Shown piece by piece: positions 1-8,400 of a stretch of DNA of 64,000 nucleotides. Under the pieces are notes generated by a model that made no database searches, was not told the origin of the DNA, and saw nothing but the letters and a program-made list of their open reading frames with translations. Within the stretch, counting starts at the first letter, position 1. Every line of letters begins with the position of its first letter. Location of the stretch: positions 1 through 64,000 of the forward strand of contig JBFHGJ010000011.1 in assembly GCA_041583135.1 (NCBI GenBank). The letters are read 5' to 3'. Source of the DNA: JABSOG01 sp041583135. Its GTDB lineage: Bacteria > Pseudomonadota > Gammaproteobacteria > Enterobacterales > Alteromonadaceae. A program made the position numbers and the translations under genes.

Positions 1-47
1 AACAAAAGGAAGTGGTAGTGTCAAATGTTGCTGACAAGGCTTTCTGA
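1..47 (+). CDS. 3' end of an unrecognised gene (partial)
   Basis: The third forward frame is open from the window edge to a TGA at 45-47 and would encode a C-terminus ending VVVSNVADKAF. A strong terminator-like hairpin follows about 10 bases later, which is what one expects after the last gene of an operon. Only about 14 codons are visible, so the product cannot be named and the reading frame itself is an inference from the terminator. Confidence 0.35.
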   Translation, partial: QKEVVVSNVADKAF

Positions 48-55
48 AGATGCAT

Positions 56-90
56 AAAAAAATCCGATGACCAGAGATCATCGGATTTTG
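56..90 (+). terminator. Rho-independent terminator, probably bidirectional
   Basis: A perfect 10-bp stem (AATCCGATGA at 61-70 pairing with TCATCGGATT at 78-87) encloses a 7-nt loop. It is preceded by an A-run and followed by Ts, so it could stop transcription from either side. It closes the gene that ends at 47. Confidence 0.8.
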
Positions 91-287
91 ATCCTATCCA
101 TCAGAAAAGCAAGTGTTTTTTGCTTAACTGATCGGCATTAGGCATCCGGGGTGACGATTTTGCTACTTGTTCGCTTTTTTTCTCAGCCTAGCTGTCGCAC
201 TGTTAGAAAACCTCAGCGAGCACGGCAGTGTGAAAAACACAATGTTCCTGTCGGTTTGAGGTAATGTTGTATTTTTAGGGTTTTTAC
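91..287. other. Intergenic stretch without a recognisable gene
   Basis: No convincing ORF or RNA gene is visible between the terminator and the first small ORF. The stretch presumably carries the promoter for the small ORFs that follow, but I cannot point to a clear -35/-10 pair. Confidence 0.3.
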
Positions 288-512
288 ATGGGGCTGTATT
301 TTGGCGACAGGCGTCGAAATTATTGCTATGTATTTGTAATCAAAACGGACACGAATGTTGCGAAATTGTACCTATCTGGGCCTAACGTGGAAGAAAATGC
401 AGGTAATTTTCAAAATTACCTGTCAAACTTACTTAATATCGGGATAAAAAGTTACACAATTGCCGCCCCCTCTACTACAATAAATAACAGTAAACGTGAA
501 TCGCCGGATTAA
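288..512 (+). CDS. Small hypothetical protein (74 aa)
   Basis: ATG at 288 is preceded by AGGG at 277-280, an acceptable ribosome binding site at 7-nt spacing. The product has no recognisable domain, no clear membrane segment and no signal peptide. It lies just upstream of a second small ORF on the same strand with a 20-base gap, so the two may be co-transcribed. Coding status is uncertain because the ORF is short and I see no family resemblance. Confidence 0.35.
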   Translation: MGLYFGDRRRNYCYVFVIKTDTNVAKLYLSGPNVEENAGNFQNYLSNLLNIGIKSYTIAAPSTTINNSKRESPD

Positions 513-532
513 GTTATTAAGGGGTATTGTCT

Positions 533-718
533 ATGAATGAAATTCGCTTGGCGTTTGAAAAACACTTTACCAAAAAGTTTCCCAAAGACGCGAAAGAGCT
601 ATTAAAGCGTAAAACCAATAGCGAGTACCGCAGCACGGATGTCAGGGCGCAATTTAAAATGTTCGAAGCTGGTTATCTTGCCAGAGATGAAGAACTCAAT
701 CAGCAGGAGAGTGACTAG
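533..718 (+). CDS. Small hypothetical protein (61 aa)
   Basis: ATG at 533 is chosen over a TTG at 527 because AAGGGG at 519-524 gives a strong ribosome binding site with 8-nt spacing. The product is small, charged and helical-looking (MNEIRLAFEKHF near the start, FKMFEAGYLA near residue 46). The AFE...FEAGYLA spacing loosely resembles small phage-associated proteins, but this is only an impression. A bidirectional hairpin follows between it and ilvE. Confidence 0.5.
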   Translation: MNEIRLAFEKHFTKKFPKDAKELLKRKTNSEYRSTDVRAQFKMFEAGYLARDEELNQQESD

Positions 719-744
719 GCATTTTTATTTAATTTGAGACTTCT

Positions 745-784
745 GTCGGGGCATACTTTGCAGTTATACCCCGACTTCATTTTA
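745..784. terminator. Bidirectional terminator between small ORF and ilvE
   Basis: GTCGGGG (745-751) pairs with CCCCGAC (769-775). The stem can extend inward by further pairs across CATA/TATA with one G-T type mismatch. T-rich sequence flanks both sides. It lies in the gap between the converging small ORF and ilvE. Confidence 0.65.
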
Positions 785-806
785 CAAGGCGACTGTTGCC
801 TTTATT

Positions 807-1802
807 CTACAGTGACTGTAACCAGCCATACTTGTCTTCTGCACGTCCCCATTGAATGTCATTCATCGCTTGACGCAATTTCATTGTGGTTGGGCCAACT
901 TCGCCATTGCCGACTTTGACATCTTTACCGCGATGGATAAAAGTACCAACAGGCGTTAAAACCGCTGCCGTGCCAGAGAGCGCGGCTTCGCAACCGGGTC
1001 GGCTGATACGCTCTAACAGTTCATCGATGCTGAGATCTCTTTCTGACACTTTCATGCCCATATCTTTGGCAATGGTAAGGATTGAATCGCGGGTAATACC
1101 GTGGAGGAAACTTGGGTCGAGTGCTTTGGTGATGATCTCATCGCCGTCGATCAACAAGAAATTGGCCGCGCCGGTTTCTTGTACGTCGCCACCTGGGCAA
1201 AATAGCACTTGGTCTGCCTTATATTCTGCTCGGGCTTTCATCGTTGGTGCCAATGCACTGGCATAGTTGCCGCCGCTTTTAATTCGGCCCATGTGTGGTG
1301 CGCAGCGCATCCCTTCTTCTTCGAGCAAAATACGTAAAGTCCCGGCACCACCTGAGAAGTAGTCACCGACCGGTGAGAGTAACACAAATTGCAAAGAAGT
1401 ATCCGAAGGCGTACCGGCCTTACCGATGGCCGGCTCTGTGCCGAAGTGAGTTGGGCGGATATACATTGAACCCGGTGGCTCTGGTACGTCATCAGCGTAT
1501 TTGGCGACAACATCTTTAATCATCTGCGCGGTCATGGCTTCGTCGATGGCCGGCATGTTGAGTAAGCGGCTGCTTTGGGCAAATCGTGCCACGTTGGCGT
1601 CCATACGGAACAACTTAATCGAGCCATCTTGTTGACGGAATGCCTTGAGTCCTTCAAAGCAGGTGCTGGAATAATGGAATACGTGTGCACCGGCGTGCAA
1701 AGTAATGCTGTCGCAAGGCTTAAATTCAGGATCGCTCCAGCGGCCATTTTCAAAATAGGATATCGTCATTTCAGGCATGAATACCGTACCAAATGCTGCC
1801 AT
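807..1802 (-). CDS. ilvE: Branched-chain amino acid aminotransferase
   Basis: This PLP fold-type IV transaminase (331 aa) interconverts Leu, Ile and Val with their 2-oxo acids, using 2-oxoglutarate/glutamate, in the cytoplasm. The catalytic lysine is K175 in the motif RIKSGGNYAS. FHYSSTCFEGLKAF near residues 42-55 and VQETGAANFLLI near residue 207 are hallmarks of the larger BCAT subgroup, the one closer to eukaryotic BCATs. The length fits that family. The start at 1802 has GGGGGA upstream (reverse strand); a methionine at residue 9 is a less supported alternative. The gene is single, convergent with the small ORFs and divergent from the sigma-factor locus. Confidence 0.95.
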   Translation of the reverse strand: MAAFGTVFMPEMTISYFENGRWSDPEFKPCDSITLHAGAHVFHYSSTCFEGLKAFRQQDGSIKLFRMDANVARFAQSSRLLNMPAIDEAMTAQMIKDVVAKYADDVPEPPGSMYIRPTHFGTEPAIGKAGTPSDTSLQFVLLSPVGDYFSGGAGTLRILLEEEGMRCAPHMGRIKSGGNYASALAPTMKARAEYKADQVLFCPGGDVQETGAANFLLIDGDEIITKALDPSFLHGITRDSILTIAKDMGMKVSERDLSIDELLERISRPGCEAALSGTAAVLTPVGTFIHRGKDVKVGNGEVGPTTMKLRQAMNDIQWGRAEDKYGWLQSL

Positions 1803-2185
1803 TTAATCCCCCAAGGATATCGTTAGATAAGATTTATGTTGTTGTTACTGCTGTATTTATTGGCGTAATTGTGTCACATTTTCAAATGCTTATACACTGC
1901 AAAGTGTGTCGCGCCTAAGACAAGCGGTAAAAATGACTTACGCTGAAACGAGCATTTATGGACAGTGCACACTTAGTCATCGCCTCTGCGTCTGAGTACC
2001 AGTATAAGCCATCAATGGTGACAAGCAAGGCGCGTGGCGCAATATGGCCGTTTAATTTGTGTTAAAAAATATCGCTGGATGCGGCTTAAAACAAGCACAT
2101 CACAAGTTTGCCAAAAATTGGTCTAAGCTTTAACGATGTTTTATAAATCAGTTATTTGACAGTTGATTTTAGGCGGGAGTGTGGC
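1803..2185. other. Divergent intergenic region between ilvE and the sigma-factor gene
   Basis: This 383-base stretch has no ORF I would defend. It must contain the promoters of ilvE (leftward) and of the sigma/anti-sigma locus (rightward). A TTGCCA at 2108-2113 followed 17 bases later by TAACGA is a weak sigma-70-like candidate for the latter. No strong palindrome or array stands out. Confidence 0.3.
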
Positions 2186-2935
2186 ATGAATCAAAGTGGA
2201 TTGACCGGTCAAGATGCCAATTGGGATAACCCGACACTGGTCGAGAAGCTCAAAGTTCGAGATCCGGCAGCGCAACGTCTTTTGTATCAGCGCTACTGGC
2301 GCAGCTTGTATTTTATTTTGTCTCATAAGAGTAAAGATCCCGACCTTGCCAAAGACTTGGCACAAGATACCTTTGTGGTGGTGCTTAATAATATTGCCCA
2401 GAACAAGCTCGAAGACCCCCAAGCCCTAAGTCAGTATATCCATCAAACCGGCAGCTATTTGCTGATTGATTATTATCGCAAACAACAAAGACGCCAAACC
2501 GATACCCTTGAGTCGATGCCTTTGGTTATTGACGACAAAACCCCCGAGTTATACCGGGTGTATTTTGCCGAGCAAGGGGTCGAGTTGGTAACGCATTTGC
2601 TTAGCCAACTCAGTCAAAGTAGAGACAAGACGGTTTTAAAGGGCTATTTTGTCGATGGCAAAGACAAGGCCGCTTTATGCTTGGAACTGGGCTTGAGCGC
2701 GGATGCGTTTGACAAAGTGCTACACCGTGCTCGCGAGCGGCTTAAAGTGTTGGTGAGTGCAAAATTAGGTAAAAATTACAGTGAATTAACCACCATCGAA
2801 TGCGTCAGTATTGTGCTTTTACTGACAGCGCTTCCTTTGCTGTTGCATAAAAAAACAGCAAATGAGGTGGGAGGTTGGCAGCGCTCAGCTCACTTTAGCT
2901 GGTATGCTCACAATAGGACGACGACAGATGAATAA
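2186..2935 (+). CDS. ECF-type RNA polymerase sigma factor with hydrophobic C-terminal tail
   Basis: This sigma-70 family protein of the ECF type (249 aa) should direct RNA polymerase to a dedicated promoter set. Region 2 is visible near residues 30-65 (RLLYQRYWRSLYFIL, DLAKDLAQDTFVVVL). Region 4 is near residues 140-185, with a helix-turn-helix around KAALCLELGLSADAFDKVLH. ATG at 2186 is chosen over an upstream TTG because GGGAG at 2175-2179 sits 6 nt before it. Unusually, a strongly hydrophobic stretch (CVSIVLLLTALPLLL) follows sigma region 4 and is followed by HKK, so the protein may be membrane-anchored. Its end overlaps the next gene by 8 bases, which indicates translational coupling to the likely anti-sigma factor. 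Confidence 0.85.
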   Translation: MNQSGLTGQDANWDNPTLVEKLKVRDPAAQRLLYQRYWRSLYFILSHKSKDPDLAKDLAQDTFVVVLNNIAQNKLEDPQALSQYIHQTGSYLLIDYYRKQQRRQTDTLESMPLVIDDKTPELYRVYFAEQGVELVTHLLSQLSQSRDKTVLKGYFVDGKDKAALCLELGLSADAFDKVLHRARERLKVLVSAKLGKNYSELTTIECVSIVLLLTALPLLLHKKTANEVGGWQRSAHFSWYAHNRTTTDE

Positions 2936-3581
2936 CACCAAGCAACCGGATCTCAATGATGACATCACTGCCATCAAATATTTGCGTGATGAATTGCCGG
3001 ATGAACAAACCATTGCGTTTGAACAGTATCTGATGGCGCATCCCGAGCGGTTAGAACAGCTTGAACTTGATGGTTTGTTAATAAGGGCGTTGCCAAAAGC
3101 GCTTGAAAAACAACAAACTCGCGCTAAGGTTGTGCCTTTGTTTGCGTGGCTACGTAAACCTTGGGCGGTGAGTCTTGCCACCGCTGCCGCTTGCGCTGTG
3201 ATTTATCCACTGGTGGTTACTCAGCTCTTACAACCAAGCGATGAAGTGCTGACAAACACACCACAGGTTTATTTGGCGCCAACCCGAGGTGACGCTGAAC
3301 CGGTGCCGGTGATTAACATCTCCGCCAATGATCGCTACTTTGAACTGATTGTGCAGGTGCAAAACCTACGGGCCAATCAATTTGAAATAACACTCACCTC
3401 TATTGGCGATAACCGCATTATCTTACCCGCCAAAGCTGTGACGCTAATGCCTAGCGGTGATATTAAACTACTGCTACCGACTCGCTTATACCCTCCAGCG
3501 CGCTATCAACTCAGCGCAACGCCTATCAATGCACAGGGCGCAACCGAATATTTCTTATTTGAAGTCGTCTTTGGCAAGTAG
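2928..3581 (+). CDS. Single-pass membrane protein, probable anti-sigma factor
   Basis: The product (217 aa) has a cytoplasmic helical N-terminus (residues 1-75), one membrane segment at about 79-100 (WAVSLATAAACAVIYPLVV) and a ~110-residue beta-rich periplasmic part. The N-terminus (DELPDEQTIAFEQYLMAHPE) has the spacing of the anti-sigma helical domain but no zinc-binding His/Cys set. The start overlaps the sigma gene end by 8 bases and has AGGA at 2915-2918. Position, overlap and topology are those of a sigma/anti-sigma pair; binding to the sigma factor is inferred. The periplasmic domain is unrecognised and could be the sensing or cleavage target. Confidence 0.65.
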   Translation: MNNTKQPDLNDDITAIKYLRDELPDEQTIAFEQYLMAHPERLEQLELDGLLIRALPKALEKQQTRAKVVPLFAWLRKPWAVSLATAAACAVIYPLVVTQLLQPSDEVLTNTPQVYLAPTRGDAEPVPVINISANDRYFELIVQVQNLRANQFEITLTSIGDNRIILPAKAVTLMPSGDIKLLLPTRLYPPARYQLSATPINAQGATEYFLFEVVFGK

Positions 3582-3696
3582 AGATAAACACCGCCGATGG
3601 CAGAAAGTATGCACAATTCAGACAGAAAGTTTGTGGTTTTGGGAATTTAGATAAATAGTAGGGCCTAAGCACTTTCTACATTTTGGAGGAGTACCG

Positions 3697-5004
3697 ATGA
3701 GTCACAAACAACAGGTCCGAATGTTTCCGGGAGTCATGTGTTGTGATATTAAGCTTTCTGAATCTAATTTGGCGCTGCTGATGGACCTTATGCGTTCGAA
3801 CACACCAAGGTCAGGTCGATTACCGGCAGGGTATACGTATTTAGGTCAAATGTTATCCCACGAACTCAATGCCAGTACAGATGGCAAACCGACGCTTGCC
3901 AATGGAGATTTGGTTGGCGCGTCATTTCCATCGCCTAGACTTGATTTGAGCAGTATTTACGGCGACAGAGAGTTTCAAGCAAAGGCGCTACATAAGGGCA
4001 TGTTTAAGTTAAAAACACCAAAAGGCAAACCCGGGATTGACCTGCTGCGCTTGCAAAACGACAACAAGGTGGTTGTGGCCGAGACTCGCAACGATGAAAA
4101 TTATATTGTTGCTCAGCTACATGTGCTTTGGTTGAATTTTCATAATAAAGTCTATGAACAGATTTTTTCCGGTGAAAGCCATGCCGGCAGCCGCTTTGAG
4201 CAGAGCAAAGAGTTTGTCACTCAGACTTTTAGGAAGGTGGTCATTGAGGACTTTATGCGGCAACTGTTGCACAAAGATATCTATGCTCTGTATTTTGTCG
4301 AAGGTCAGCGATTTTTATTGAAAGAACATTGCCCTGCGATCCCCGTGGAGTTTAGCCATGGCGGATTTCGCTTTGGTCACAGTATGGTGCGCCAAGGTTA
4401 TAGACTGCGTAAAGAGCAACGTTATGAAATGTCTTTTATCAAGTTATTTATTACCGATCATGGCAAGCCAGTGCCAGATGAATTCAAAGTGGATTGGCGC
4501 TGGATGTTCAGCGAAAATCAAACGGCAAGCCTAATCGACTTAGATATTGCGGATGCGATGTGTGAAATACCCGGCGATAAGATCTCTGTCGCCAAAAACA
4601 TTATTCGCGCCAATTTAAAAGCCGATAGTTTAGAGAGTTTGCCGACGCCCAAACAGATCTTTGATTGGCTGCGGCTACATCATCCCAAATTAAGCGATTA
4701 TGCGGGGTTTGGCAGTGACAAGTTGAAACATCCGCCATTTGAAGGGGAGTTTAAAGCCCTAGGTATGAGCAGTGAAAATATGCCGCTGTGGGTATATACC
4801 TTGATGGAAAATCATCTTGGCAGTCAAGGTATTCATTTAGGTAAGTTGGCCAGTATCATTGTGGCAGAGGTGATGGCTTGTTTTGTTACGCAGCAATATC
4901 AACAAGATCAAAGGTTTAATCAATTGCTTGAAGAACATTTCAACGTCACAGAGCATGAGCCGCTGACAATGATGAAGGTCATTGACTTTGTGTATGCTGA
5001 TTAA
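3697..5004 (+). CDS. Animal-type haem peroxidase (bacterial peroxinectin-like)
   Basis: This 435-aa protein belongs to the animal haem peroxidase superfamily (myeloperoxidase/cyclooxygenase relatives). Using myeloperoxidase as guide, the distal Gln-xxx-His is Q51-H55 in GQMLSHELNAS, the catalytic Arg-xx-Glu is R131/E134 in RNDENYIVAQLH, and the proximal haem histidine is H228 in FRFGHSMVRQGY. The calcium-loop-like LDLSSIYGD is near 82-90. The aspartate that forms a haem ester in mammalian enzymes is S54 here. There is no signal peptide, so it is probably cytoplasmic. It is shorter than most family members. GGAGGAG at 3685-3691 precedes the ATG. It lies 115 bases after the anti-sigma gene and 15 before the next gene. 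Confidence 0.88.
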   Translation: MSHKQQVRMFPGVMCCDIKLSESNLALLMDLMRSNTPRSGRLPAGYTYLGQMLSHELNASTDGKPTLANGDLVGASFPSPRLDLSSIYGDREFQAKALHKGMFKLKTPKGKPGIDLLRLQNDNKVVVAETRNDENYIVAQLHVLWLNFHNKVYEQIFSGESHAGSRFEQSKEFVTQTFRKVVIEDFMRQLLHKDIYALYFVEGQRFLLKEHCPAIPVEFSHGGFRFGHSMVRQGYRLRKEQRYEMSFIKLFITDHGKPVPDEFKVDWRWMFSENQTASLIDLDIADAMCEIPGDKISVAKNIIRANLKADSLESLPTPKQIFDWLRLHHPKLSDYAGFGSDKLKHPPFEGEFKALGMSSENMPLWVYTLMENHLGSQGIHLGKLASIIVAEVMACFVTQQYQQDQRFNQLLEEHFNVTEHEPLTMMKVIDFVYAD

Positions 5005-5019
5005 TTGAGGAGAAAGGCG

Positions 5020-5490
5020 ATGGGTTTATCTCGATGGTGTAGCGACGGTCAAAGCGTCGGAGTTGAAATTAGCGATATAGAACACAACACTGAACTGGCC
5101 GGATATCACCCCAAGATCCAAGCGAGTTTTAGTGTCAGGACCGAGCAGGTGAATGAAACGCAGATCAAGATGTTTCCAACAGATGCCAACGGCACGGGCA
5201 AAGGCTCTTGGTCACCACTGGCGATTGAGCTGATGGAAAAACTGCTTTTCGAAGAATTCACGGAAGATGGGCAGACCTTTTTGAAAGCGGTTAATGTGAA
5301 GGATTGCCATGATGATGAGGCAACTTTCAACTTAGTTGAATGGAAAATTTTTAAGCAGCGCTATGTTGATAAGTTTCAAAACGAATACGACAATGCCTTT
5401 GTCGATAAGTTGCTGTGGAATATTGAGGTTGATGGTCAAATCAAAATACATAAGTCCGAGTGGACTTGGACAAGAGTCAACCCTCACTGA
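5020..5490 (+). CDS. Unrecognised 156-aa protein between peroxidase and CHAT genes
   Basis: ATG at 5020 follows AGGAG (5008-5012); an in-frame TTG at 5005 directly after the peroxidase stop is less likely. The product is acidic and soluble, with no signal peptide or membrane span, and I recognise no domain. Its 3' end overlaps the only reasonable start of the CHAT gene by 59 bases in another frame, so the two are tightly linked. In CHAT operons a small uncharacterised protein next to the protease may be a substrate or an adaptor; here that is speculation. Confidence 0.75.
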   Translation: MGLSRWCSDGQSVGVEISDIEHNTELAGYHPKIQASFSVRTEQVNETQIKMFPTDANGTGKGSWSPLAIELMEKLLFEEFTEDGQTFLKAVNVKDCHDDEATFNLVEWKIFKQRYVDKFQNEYDNAFVDKLLWNIEVDGQIKIHKSEWTWTRVNPH

Positions 5491-8400
5491 AGACTTTGAA
5501 AAGCGCAGTATTCGCTTATGGGCCGTCAACTTTGTTGGCGGCATCACTTGTTTTATCTTGTTACTTATACCTACATTGGCAATCGCTCAAAGTTCACAGG
5601 TTAACTCGCATTCAACCACCATCAATCTCCCGCCAAATACCGTCACGGTCTATGCCATCAGTAACAACAATATCGATTTAAGTATTCGAGTGCTGAAAGA
5701 CGGAGCAATTGTCTCAGCGCAAAATGGGCCGCAAAAACTCATGGCGTTAGAGTTTGTGGTTTTACAAACCAAAGATAAGCCACAGTCGTTTGGCATTGAA
5801 GTGAGTGCGACCCATCAGGCTGGTTTTACGCCTAAATGGCAAATGGCCGAAGTGAAAGTGGGTGATGACAATGAACTGGTGGCATTTTATCAGGCGATGT
5901 ACCAAGCGTCGCAGTGGTGGAACAGCAAACAGACGCAAGCCAAGCTTGATGCTTTGGCATTGGTCGAGCATCAGTTAAAACGTGTTAAGCAAGGCACTGA
6001 GCCTTATTGGCACGCGCTGATCATTTATACCAGTATGCTGGCCCGTTTTAATCGTTACGCCGAGAGCTTCGCGTTACTGGACAAGGCGTTGCAGCAACCA
6101 AATAACATTGCGTGGCAATATGCCTATTCGCTTTATTGGCACCGAGTTGATGCCAAACAAATGCTTGATGAGCGTGAAGCAACAGTTGCTTTATATCAGC
6201 CGCTGGTGGCGATGGCCGATTGGCAAAGTGAGGTTGAAGGAGTTTTACTCAGGCAAACCCAAGTGCTTGGCGATTTTGGCATTGCGCAAATGCTGTGGGG
6301 CTGGTCCGGCAACGATAAGGCATTGATTGAGAAAGGCAAAGCAGACGTAGCGCTGGCGCTTAGTCGCGCCGCCGAGCTTGGTGATTACTTGATGTTGTCG
6401 AATCTGCATAACCATATGTGGACTTATTGGGCCATTAACAAAAACTTAGATGAGGGTGAAAAATCCTTGCTGTTGGCACTGAGTTTTGCCGAGCGGTCAC
6501 AACAGCAAAATGCCACGGTTTGGATCCTCATTCATTTGGCCAAGAAATATCAAATGGCAGGGCAGGTTGTCGAGTCGTTGCAGACCTTTCGCCAAGCGCT
6601 GGCTTTGATCAACCAAACCGAGCGTAAACAGAGTAAGGCCAATATCTTATTTGGTATTGCCGAGGGCTATCGTCAGCTTGGCGAGCAGCGCTTAGCAAAA
6701 CGTTTTTATCAGCGTGCGCTGGACAGTTATCAGGCGCTCAAGGTCGCCAGAGGTGAGGCCAAAAGTCATTTTGCCCTTGGCCGTATCGCACTTGAAGAAA
6801 AAGCCTATGGGCCAGCGATTGCTCACCATCAGGCCAGTTTGGCCTACTATCAAACCGATTCGCCACAAGATGTGGCAAAAGGGCTTTTGGCCTTGGCGCA
6901 AGATAATTTGTATGCCGGTGACAAGCAAAAGGCTAAGTCTTTGGCAGATGAGGCGCTGGCGCAAAAAGTGGACGTGCGACTGGGGAGCGATAAGCTCGAT
7001 GGCTTGTTGGTTTTGGCCGAAGTTGCTTGGCACAATGGTGCAATGACAGAATTTCAGGGTTATATTGCTGCCATTGAGGCTGATTTTGCACGGCAGCTAC
7101 AGCCCAAGCAGCAATTGAAACTGGCGGCGCTGATAACCGCAGAGCTCAGTCGCAAGATGGACATTAAAAACTTGCAGCGGCATTTGGCTCAGGTTAGTGA
7201 GCAAGTGCTAGCCATTTCACAATTGCTAGATAACCATGAGAACGGCCTTGCGTGGCGAGACAGTATTGATGATGTGCTCAATCAGTTTGTGGTTGCGCTG
7301 ATGGGCTTTGCCGACAAGCTGCCAGATGCCGCGCAAAGAGTTGCATTGCACTCACAAGTATTTGATTTACTTGAACGCTTTGGTGCCATTAATTTACGCC
7401 AGCGGCGTTTGAATCTTGCCTCAGAAGCATTCCAAGCCAAACAAAGTCCGGCGCTGAACGCACTATGGCAAAGGACCATCGCGGCGCAACAGCAGCTGGT
7501 CGATGCCCAAACCGACGATGAACGGGTAAAAGCCCGGCTGGCGCTGGATGTCGCCCGTGAGGCATATTTACTTTATCGTCCTGTCAAAGTTGAAGTCGAT
7601 ACATCTGCGCCTTTAAATGCCATGAGCATTGCGCAACTGCAACAGGCCTTGGCGCATGATGAAATGCTGCTGCGTTACTATTTACGTGATGATATTGGTG
7701 TTGCTTTTGTCATTACCAACGCGCGCTGGTATGTGTTGCCGCTACCGAACAAGCAAGAGTTGGCGGTGCAAATGACGGCGATGCTGCACAACATCAAGTC
7801 GCAACAACCGCTCAGCGCCAAGCAAAATGCGCTTTTCAAGCAACTTCTGCCAACAGCGTTGCTTCGTGAGAATACGGTGAAAAAACTGTTGGTTGTACAA
7901 GATGATATTCTTGGCGCCTTACCTTTGGCCGCCATTGATACCGCTCAGCAAAGTCAAAGATACTTGCCGCTGGTGACGCGTGTTGATGTCACTCGCATTT
8001 ATTCGGCAAGTGACTATTTTGGTGTTGTAGCAAAGACCGATGCCCAAACCGATAACGACATCGCAATCTTTGCCGATCCGGCTTTTGGTCCTGAGCGATC
8101 ACCACGCCAAGAGATACTGCTGGCCAACAACAATCCTCAATTTCGCAGCTGGCAGCAAGGCTTGGCGAGATTACGCTGGACAGCCGCTGAAGCACAAGCG
8201 ATCAAAACGACTTTTAGTGATAAAAAAGTCACTGTTGTGCAAGGGGACATGGCAACGAGTGAGGCGTTAATGTCACCGCAAATGCGCAGCGCAGCAATAT
8301 TGCATATAGCTTCGCATGGCTATTTCAATCCAGAAGTGCCGGAAGTCGTAGGCATAGCCACTGCTGTCTCTGCTCAAAGAGATAGCCATGAGACTGGCTT

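Noticed and set aside
5336..5431. Start of the CHAT protein at an ATG near 5336
   Set aside because: It would place more than 60 extra residues before the signal sequence and overlap the previous gene by 155 bases; 5432 is more economical, though still uncertain.
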